This document shows, one piece after another, positions 1 through 4,879 of a stretch of DNA of 6,547 bases. The DNA lies in assembly GCA_038326725.1 (NCBI GenBank), contig JBBQKI010000065.1, forward strand, positions 1-6,547. The letters are read 5' to 3'. A program made the position numbers and the translations under genes. This DNA comes from JBBQKI01 sp038326725. GTDB lineage: Bacteria; Bacteroidota; Bacteroidia; Flavobacteriales; Flavobacteriaceae. The first letter of the stretch is position 1. Each line of letters begins with the position of its first letter. A model generated the notes under the pieces. That model made no database searches, was not told where the DNA came from, and saw nothing but the letters and a program-made list of their open reading frames with translations.

Positions 1-2
1 AT

Positions 3-1571
3 ATGAGTTGGACAGGTTGGTTACTATTCATTTTGATTGTTCAAGTTATCCATTTTGCAGGGACTTGGAAATTGTACCAAAAAGCAGGCAGGAAAGCTTG
101 GGAAGCCGCGGTACCTTTTTATAATGCCGTGGTTTTGATGAAGATCATCAACCGGCCTTGGTGGTGGACAATTTTGCTGTTTGTTCCTATTGTTAATTTG
201 ATCATGTTCCCAGTGGTTTGGGTGGAAACCCTCCGCAGTTTTGGGAAAAATTCCACAACAGATACGCTATTGGCAATTTTTACTTTCGGGTTTTACATTT
301 ATTACGTAAACTATACCCAGGAAGTCGTTCACATAAAAGACCGAATCCTGAAACCCCGAACCTCAACCGGCGAATGGGTAAGCTCTATTCTCTTTGCCGT
401 GGTGGCCGCAACCATAGTGCATACTTATTTTATGCAGCCTTTCACCATTCCAACTTCATCATTGGAGAAAACACTTTTGGTGGGCGATTTTCTTTTTGTG
501 AGCAAGTTTCATTATGGCGCCCGCACGCCCATGACACCAATTTCGTTCCCGATGGTGCACGATACCATTCCCGTACTTAAAACAAAATCGTATTTATCCG
601 AACCGCAAATTCCCTATTTCAGGTTTCCAGGTTTTGAAAAAATAGAACGGAATGATATCGTGGTTTTCAACTGGCCCACGGATACATTGATTGACATTAA
701 CAATCCTGCAAAAGGTTTTAAAGTAAAACCGCTGGATAAAAAATCCAATTACGTAAAGCGGTGTGTTGGCATTCCGGGTGATTCGCTTGAGGTGCGTAAT
801 GGAAATGTTTTCATAAATGGAAAGCAAAGCCCACTTCCCGACCGTGCGAAGCTTCAATTTGCCTACGCCGTTCGTACCAATGCCCCTTTAAATATGGAAA
901 TGTTGAGGGATAGGTACAATATTACAGACCGCTATGGGTATAACCAAAACAACGGGGAATACGGCTTTGCAGCCATTTCCGATGAATCCCTAGCCATGCT
1001 TAAAAACCATCCCAACGTGGTGGAAATTATTCCCATTAAGGGTGAAAAAGGAATGAGGGATTTCCAGATATTCCCACAAAGCAATGCATATGCTTGGAAC
1101 ACCGATTTCTTCGGGCCGCTTTACATCCCGCAACACGGTGCTACGGTTGAAATAACGCCGGAAAGCATTCCATTCTATGAACGAATAATCGAGGTTTATG
1201 AGGGCCGCGAAATGGGGATCGAAAATAAAATTTCCCAAGTTGGCACCCAGGTATTGTTGAACGGGTCGCCAATTACCAGTTATACCTTCAAACAGGATTA
1301 TTACTGGATGATGGGCGACAACAGGAACAATTCGCAGGACGCGCGGATGTGGGGTTTTGTGCCCTTTAGCCACGTGGTAGGAAAACCCGTTTTCATCTGG
1401 ATGAGCTGGGATAGCAACGCCCGGGGCATCGCCAATAAAATCCGATGGGAGCGTATGTTCACTACCGTTGGCGGCAGCGGCGAACCTGTTTCCTATTTCA
1501 AGTATTTCTTGATTCTTTTAGGAGCGTGGTTTGCGTTTGATTATTTTAGGAAAAGAAGAAAGAAGACGTGA
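3..1571 (+). CDS. lepB: Signal peptidase I (S26 family), long multi-spanning Bacteroidota form
   Basis: Membrane-bound serine protease that removes signal peptides from secreted proteins on the outer face of the cytoplasmic membrane. The 522-residue product has hydrophobic segments near 5-20, 54-72 and 86-103, then one at 126-143 placed just before the catalytic serine as in all type I peptidases. The box around IPTSSLEKTL gives nucleophile Ser153, NYVKRCVGIPGD gives general base Lys252, and MGDNRNNSQDAR (437-448) is the conserved box E. A last hydrophobic segment (about 499-515) ends in a basic RKRRKKT tail, probably cytoplasmic. The protein is much longer than E. coli LepB (324 residues): the extra length lies in the N-terminal membrane region, between Ser153 and Lys252, and between Lys252 and box E. 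The first ATG lies two bases from the window edge, so its ribosome binding site is unseen; MSWTGW fits my memory of flavobacterial homologues. Stop TGA. Family and catalytic residues are clear; the exact start is slightly less so. Confidence 0.96.
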   Translation: MSWTGWLLFILIVQVIHFAGTWKLYQKAGRKAWEAAVPFYNAVVLMKIINRPWWWTILLFVPIVNLIMFPVVWVETLRSFGKNSTTDTLLAIFTFGFYIYYVNYTQEVVHIKDRILKPRTSTGEWVSSILFAVVAATIVHTYFMQPFTIPTSSLEKTLLVGDFLFVSKFHYGARTPMTPISFPMVHDTIPVLKTKSYLSEPQIPYFRFPGFEKIERNDIVVFNWPTDTLIDINNPAKGFKVKPLDKKSNYVKRCVGIPGDSLEVRNGNVFINGKQSPLPDRAKLQFAYAVRTNAPLNMEMLRDRYNITDRYGYNQNNGEYGFAAISDESLAMLKNHPNVVEIIPIKGEKGMRDFQIFPQSNAYAWNTDFFGPLYIPQHGATVEITPESIPFYERIIEVYEGREMGIENKISQVGTQVLLNGSPITSYTFKQDYYWMMGDNRNNSQDARMWGFVPFSHVVGKPVFIWMSWDSNARGIANKIRWERMFTTVGGSGEPVSYFKYFLILLGAWFAFDYFRKRRKKT

Positions 1572-1586
1572 GTAGTGAGTAGTGAG
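1568..1586. repeat. Short 7-bp tandem repeat across the lepB stop
   Basis: Two perfect copies of GTGAGTA (1568-1574 and 1575-1581) are followed by a partial third copy, GTGAG (1582-1586). The first copy contains the lepB TGA stop codon. Loss or gain of a unit would leave the lepB protein unchanged because the stop lies in the first copy. Short GTGAGTA-like repeats are, as I recall, common in flavobacterial intergenic DNA. No function is evident. Confidence 0.7.
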
Positions 1587-1639
1587 ATGTGATACATTGT
1601 TGCCGAAAGATTTTTCTTAAAAGCTAGAAACTTGAAAAT
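1572..1639. other. Intergenic spacer between lepB and wbqC
   Basis: This 68-bp spacer holds the end of the 7-bp repeat and an A/T-rich run with related short words (GAAACTTGAAAATTTGAAA, 1627-1645) that leads into the wbqC start. I find no convincing terminator: the best stem, AAGA/TCTT at 1607-1618, is only 4 bp. I also find no good match to the Bacteroidota promoter pattern TTTG plus TAnnTTTG. The simplest reading is that wbqC is co-transcribed with lepB. Confidence 0.5.
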
Positions 1640-1642
1640 TTG
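1640..1642 (+). promoter_or_regulatory. TTG start codon of the WbqC-family gene
   Basis: The reading frame is open only from the TAG at 1625-1627. Between it and the conserved HPNYFPS block the only recognised start codon is this TTG, preceded by an A-rich stretch (GAAAAT). A gene caller that prefers ATG would start at 1691 and lose 17 residues of the conserved N-terminus. Confidence 0.75.
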
Positions 1643-2275
1643 AAATCTAAAATCCTCCTCCACCCCAACTATTTCCCATCCATCGCAAGCATGGCCGCTA
1701 TTGCGAAAACGGAGGAAGTGGTTTTTGAGGTTGAGGACAATTACCAAAAACAAACTTACCGGAACCGGACGTACATTGCGCACTGCAACGGGAAATTATT
1801 GCTGAATGTTCCCGTTAAACATTCCGCGACGGGCGAACGGCAGAAAACAAAAAGCGTCTGGGTTGAAAATGATTTTCCATGGCAAGCACAGCATTGGAAA
1901 TCGTTGCAAAGTGCTTACCGCACTTCCCCTTTTTTTGAATATTATGAAGATGATTTGGAACCGCTTTTCAAAATTCCCGTTACAAATTTGCTTGATCACA
2001 ACATTCAAATTTTCGAACTTCTTATCGATTTGTTGGGTTTAGAAGTGACTATTTCCAAAACAGAAGTATTTCAGCCAAATCCTGGGATAGCAGATTTTCG
2101 TTATTTGGTGGATGTGAAAAAGGAAAATAACAATTCTTTTAAACCTTACAGTCAAGTTTTTGAAGCCAACCATGACTTCCTGCCAAACCTTTCGGTTTTG
2201 GATCTGCTCTTCAATGAAGGCCCGAATGCTTTAATTTATTTGGAATCCCACCCTACGGTAGTTTTTAGGGGATAA
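1640..2275 (+). CDS. WbqC-family protein of unknown function
   Basis: The 211-residue product matches the WbqC-like family in overall pattern: an N-terminal LLHPNYFPSIA (6-16), a central block with VEDNYQKQTYRNR (31-43) and the NDFPWQAQHWKSLQSAY stretch (77-93), then RTSPFFEYYEDDL (94-106) and a C-terminal FLPNLSVLDLLFNEGP (180-195). The family is named after a gene in an O-antigen cluster, but no catalytic role is firmly known and no glycan genes are visible here. The protein appears soluble, with no signal peptide or membrane segment. Start choice: an in-frame TAG at 1625-1627 blocks upstream extension, and the first ATG (1691) would delete the conserved HPNYFPS block, so TTG at 1640 is the only reasonable start. 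No strong Shine-Dalgarno precedes it. The 3' end overlaps the opposing phosphohydrolase gene by 40 bp. Confidence 0.9.
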   Translation: MKSKILLHPNYFPSIASMAAIAKTEEVVFEVEDNYQKQTYRNRTYIAHCNGKLLLNVPVKHSATGERQKTKSVWVENDFPWQAQHWKSLQSAYRTSPFFEYYEDDLEPLFKIPVTNLLDHNIQIFELLIDLLGLEVTISKTEVFQPNPGIADFRYLVDVKKENNNSFKPYSQVFEANHDFLPNLSVLDLLFNEGPNALIYLESHPTVVFRG

Positions 2276-3267
2276 TGGTCCGAAAAGGTTTTGGAAATAT
2301 TTTCAAAATCCAAAACTTCAAATTCTTCCGAAGCAAAAATATAATCAATCCGCATCGGGAACCTGTCGAATTTAAAGGTGGTTCCTAGGCCGTTGCCGCT
2401 TTCCTTAAAGGCATCAAGCATACCGCTTTGCAGTTTGTGGTAGGTATATGAAAAGGAAGTATTGTTTAAATCGCCGCATAAAAGCACGGGATGTGGTGAG
2501 GTTTCTTTATGCTTTAAAATTTCCGTAACCTGATGTTGCTGTTTTGCAAATGCGCTAGCCACCCTTTTTCTCAGTTTTTCCTTATCCCCTTCCTGCAAAA
2601 AACTCACCCGGGGAATAATTCCCATCGACTGCAAGTGAAGGCTGTAAACCCGAACGGTATCATTATTTTTCACAACATCGGCATAAATGGTGTTGTTATA
2701 GGAATCCACAAAATCGAACGCCCCTTTGTTCAACAATGGATATTTGGAAAAAATGGCGTGCCCCAGTTTTACCGATTCATTTTTAAAGTGAATATATTGG
2801 TAAGGATATGCAGAAAAATCGACGGTGTTGGGTTTATAATATTCTTGAATGCAAACGATATCCGGGTTTTGGGTTTGCAGGATTTCGGAAATTCCTTTTG
2901 ATGCTTCGTCGCCGGGGTTTTTCTCATAAGCATTGAAAAGCCTCACGTTATAGGTAAGGATACTCAACGTATTTTCAAATTCCGAAGGATCGCCTTGCGA
3001 AGAAAATTCATAAAAAAAATGAAAATGAAAATAGGAAATCACCAACATGATCAAGGAAAGGAACATATTTCTGTGCAGCCTCAAAAGCCAGTAGGCAAAG
3101 AACAGTAAGTTCAGCAATATGAGGGGCGAGACCACCAAACTCAGCAACGAAAGTGTAGGGAAATTTTTCGGCGGTAAATAGGGCAAGATAAAGGAAACAA
3201 AGAGCAACAAAGCCGCAATGATGTTGCCCCAATATATAAGTTTCCCGAAAAACCCCAAATTTTTCAT
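2236..3267 (-). CDS. Membrane-anchored endonuclease/exonuclease/phosphatase family protein
   Basis: The product has 343 residues: three hydrophobic segments (about 10-30, 36-60, 67-83), then an EEP (DNase I/sphingomyelinase-like) domain. The family hydrolyses phosphodiester or phosphoester bonds with divalent metal. The catalytic set is complete: TYNVR with Asn107, CIQEYY with metal ligand Glu142, YSLHLQS with His211, CGDLNN with Asp266 and Asn268, RIDYIF with Asp308, and SDHYP with Asp330 and His331. Positive charges lie at the N-terminus and in the second loop (LLRLHRNM), while the region after the third segment is acidic, so by the positive-inside rule the catalytic domain should face the periplasm (inference). 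The substrate cannot be read from the sequence; lipid headgroups, nucleic acid and phosphorylated metabolites are all possible. The ATG lies 2 bp after the rhomboid B stop, suggesting coupled translation as last gene of the mutL unit. The last 12 codons and stop overlap the opposing WbqC-family gene. Confidence 0.93.
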   Translation of the reverse strand: MKNLGFFGKLIYWGNIIAALLLFVSFILPYLPPKNFPTLSLLSLVVSPLILLNLLFFAYWLLRLHRNMFLSLIMLVISYFHFHFFYEFSSQGDPSEFENTLSILTYNVRLFNAYEKNPGDEASKGISEILQTQNPDIVCIQEYYKPNTVDFSAYPYQYIHFKNESVKLGHAIFSKYPLLNKGAFDFVDSYNNTIYADVVKNNDTVRVYSLHLQSMGIIPRVSFLQEGDKEKLRKRVASAFAKQQHQVTEILKHKETSPHPVLLCGDLNNTSFSYTYHKLQSGMLDAFKESGNGLGTTFKFDRFPMRIDYIFASEEFEVLDFENISKTFSDHYPLKTTVGWDSK

Positions 3268-3269
3268 GC

Positions 3270-4136
3270 TTATTTGCTTTTGAAAAGAAAGTCTTTTTCT
3301 TCTTTGGTAAGGCTGTCGTAACCGCTTTTCCCGATTTTGTCCAAAATGGAATCTATCTTTTTTTGATGATCACTTTTGTTGTTTTTATTTTGAAAGCCCG
3401 GGCTAACAGGCGGATTGGTTCGAAACACTTTTTTAAACGGTTTTTTCTTTCTCGGTTTGAACAAATCGGAAACCCAATCGATATTATATTCAAACCATTT
3501 CCCGATGTTGTTGCCTTTTGCCAATTGTAGCGCATAAATGTACCCGAAAATCCCGCCACCAATGTGGGCCATTAGCCCGCCTGCATTCCCGGAACTGGGA
3601 AGCCTTACCAAATCCAATACAAAAAGGAAAGCAGCAATATGCCACAATTTTAGGGTAAAGGTAAATATCCGCACCTCGCTATTTGGCGAATAGGTAGCCA
3701 TAAAAATCATAATGGCAGTTACCGCTCCGGAAGCCCCGATTAAATATCCGGTTTGAGTAGCGAAAATGGGGAAAATATTATAGGCAATTATGAACAAAAG
3801 CCCTCCAAACAAAGCCCCCAAAAGGTAAATGGTTAGAAAACGCTTTTCATTAAAAAGGTTTAAGACCATGTTCCCGAACCAGTACAGCCAAATCATATTA
3901 AAAAGGACATGAAATATATCGAAATGCAAAAAAGCATAACTGAGCAACGACCAAGGCTGCCACATAAAAGCTTCCAAATTGCTGGGCAATACAAACCAAC
4001 GCGCCAAATACCCGGCGGGAATATCGAAGAAAAATGAAAACAGCGAAACCAACAAAAACAATACGGCATTGATGGCGATTAGTTTCACCACTATGCTGGA
4101 AGTTTTAAATTGATATGTGAGGTTATTTGCAGCCAT
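3270..4136 (-). CDS. Rhomboid family intramembrane serine protease B, with basic cytoplasmic tail
   Basis: The 288-residue product cleaves, by family, transmembrane substrates within the membrane. It shows the six-helix rhomboid core (about 15-206). The catalytic dyad is present: GASG with Ser136, and AHIGGG with His191. The HVLFN pattern (His76, Asn80) supplies the oxyanion-hole residues. Beyond the core is a tail of about 80 residues with a strongly basic stretch (KPRKKKPFKK, 227-236) and a C-terminal charged module (IDSILDKIGKSGYDSLTKEE, 261-280) that resembles the small C-terminal domain of many Bacteroidota rhomboids. The basic stretch supports a cytoplasmic tail. The gene starts 2 bp after the stop of rhomboid A, with GGAA about 10 bases upstream as a weak ribosome binding site. 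It is clearly diverged from rhomboid A, so this is not a recent duplication. Substrate unknown. Confidence 0.94.
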   Translation of the reverse strand: MAANNLTYQFKTSSIVVKLIAINAVLFLLVSLFSFFFDIPAGYLARWFVLPSNLEAFMWQPWSLLSYAFLHFDIFHVLFNMIWLYWFGNMVLNLFNEKRFLTIYLLGALFGGLLFIIAYNIFPIFATQTGYLIGASGAVTAIMIFMATYSPNSEVRIFTFTLKLWHIAAFLFVLDLVRLPSSGNAGGLMAHIGGGIFGYIYALQLAKGNNIGKWFEYNIDWVSDLFKPRKKKPFKKVFRTNPPVSPGFQNKNNKSDHQKKIDSILDKIGKSGYDSLTKEEKDFLFKSK

Positions 4137-4138
4137 TG

Positions 4139-4879
4139 TTAATTCCAGCGGTGTTTATCGAAACTGTTCTTTTTCCAGTACCATGCCATAATAAATCCGA
4201 ACAAAGCCCCACCCACGTGGGCCCAATGCGCAATGCCGAAAGGTGATCCGGTAACACCGAAAAATATATCTATTAAAATAATGGCAGGAATAAAGAATTT
4301 TGCTTTTATGGGAATTGGGAGGAAAATCATCATCATTTCCACATTCGGGAACATTAATCCAAATGCGACCAAAACCCCATAAACCGCACCGGATGCCCCC
4401 AAAGCTGGAGTATTAAATGAAGTAAAAAACTGTTGGGAAGCTTCCAAGCCCAACTCCTTAATTTCTCTGTATGAACCAGGTTCCAATGTAGTGTTTACCA
4501 TTTGCCAAATCTCGGCTTCGGTCAATCCAAGGGCCAACAAAGCATCAAAGCCGGAATGAAACTGAAAATAATTCACCAAGGAATGCACAAAAGCGGCTCC
4601 CAGCCCGGCAGAAAAATAAAAGAAAATGAATTTATTCCTGCCCCAACTTTCTTCCAAGGGAGAACCGAAGGCCCAAAGCCCGTACATATTAAACAAAATA
4701 TGCATAAACCCACCATGCATGAACATATGCGTAATGGGTTGCCAAAACCTAAAATCAGGATGCTCGAAATAGTAAAGCGAAAACAATTTTACAGCATAAT
4801 CACCGGTAAACAAACTGCCAATAAAAAAAAGCGCGTTTACGATTACCAATACTTTTATCGTCTCAGAAATTCTTCCCAT
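4139..4879 (-). CDS. Rhomboid family intramembrane serine protease A
   Basis: The 246-residue product is a six-helix rhomboid protease with a complete active site: GASG with Ser163 at the start of helix 4, AHVGGA with His221 in helix 6, and HILFN (His60, Asn64) for the oxyanion hole. The WQPITHMFMHGGFMH block (46-60) before helix 2 is typical. Between helices 3 and 4 lies a hydrophilic loop of about 50 residues (roughly 104-155), longer than the matching loop in rhomboid B. The C-terminus is short (KKNSFDKHRWN) with no extra domain. The ATG abuts the mutL TAA with no spacer (TAAATG) and no clear Shine-Dalgarno, which points to termination-reinitiation after mutL. A hydrophobic T8 run on the coding strand (4823-4830) lies in helix 1. 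The substrate cannot be inferred; any link to mismatch repair is positional only. Confidence 0.94.
   Translation of the reverse strand: MGRISETIKVLVIVNALFFIGSLFTGDYAVKLFSLYYFEHPDFRFWQPITHMFMHGGFMHILFNMYGLWAFGSPLEESWGRNKFIFFYFSAGLGAAFVHSLVNYFQFHSGFDALLALGLTEAEIWQMVNTTLEPGSYREIKELGLEASQQFFTSFNTPALGASGAVYGVLVAFGLMFPNVEMMMIFLPIPIKAKFFIPAIILIDIFFGVTGSPFGIAHWAHVGGALFGFIMAWYWKKNSFDKHRWN

Noticed and set aside
990..1373. A 127-codon open frame on the - strand inside lepB
   Set aside because: It lies opposite conserved LepB box E coding sequence and shows no recognisable domain; a shadow frame.
1593..1600. TACATTGT as a Bacteroidota -7 promoter element for the WbqC-family gene
   Set aside because: It has a mismatch to TAnnTTTG and no TTTG-like element at the expected distance upstream (about 1570-1574).
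1607..1618. AAGA/TCTT stem after lepB as a terminator
   Set aside because: Only four mostly A-T pairs and no following U run; too weak to support.
2251..2270. CCCTA...TAGGG inverted repeat with a TTTTT run at the convergent junction, as a possible terminator
   Set aside because: The stem is only 5 bp with a 10-base loop, the T run lies inside the loop rather than after the stem, and it sits within coding sequence of both genes.
3012..3019. Eight-base A run in the EEP gene as a phase-variation tract
   Set aside because: Runs of 7-8 bases occur in several genes here (1930-1936, 3358-3364, 4823-4830), so alone it does not stand out from base composition.
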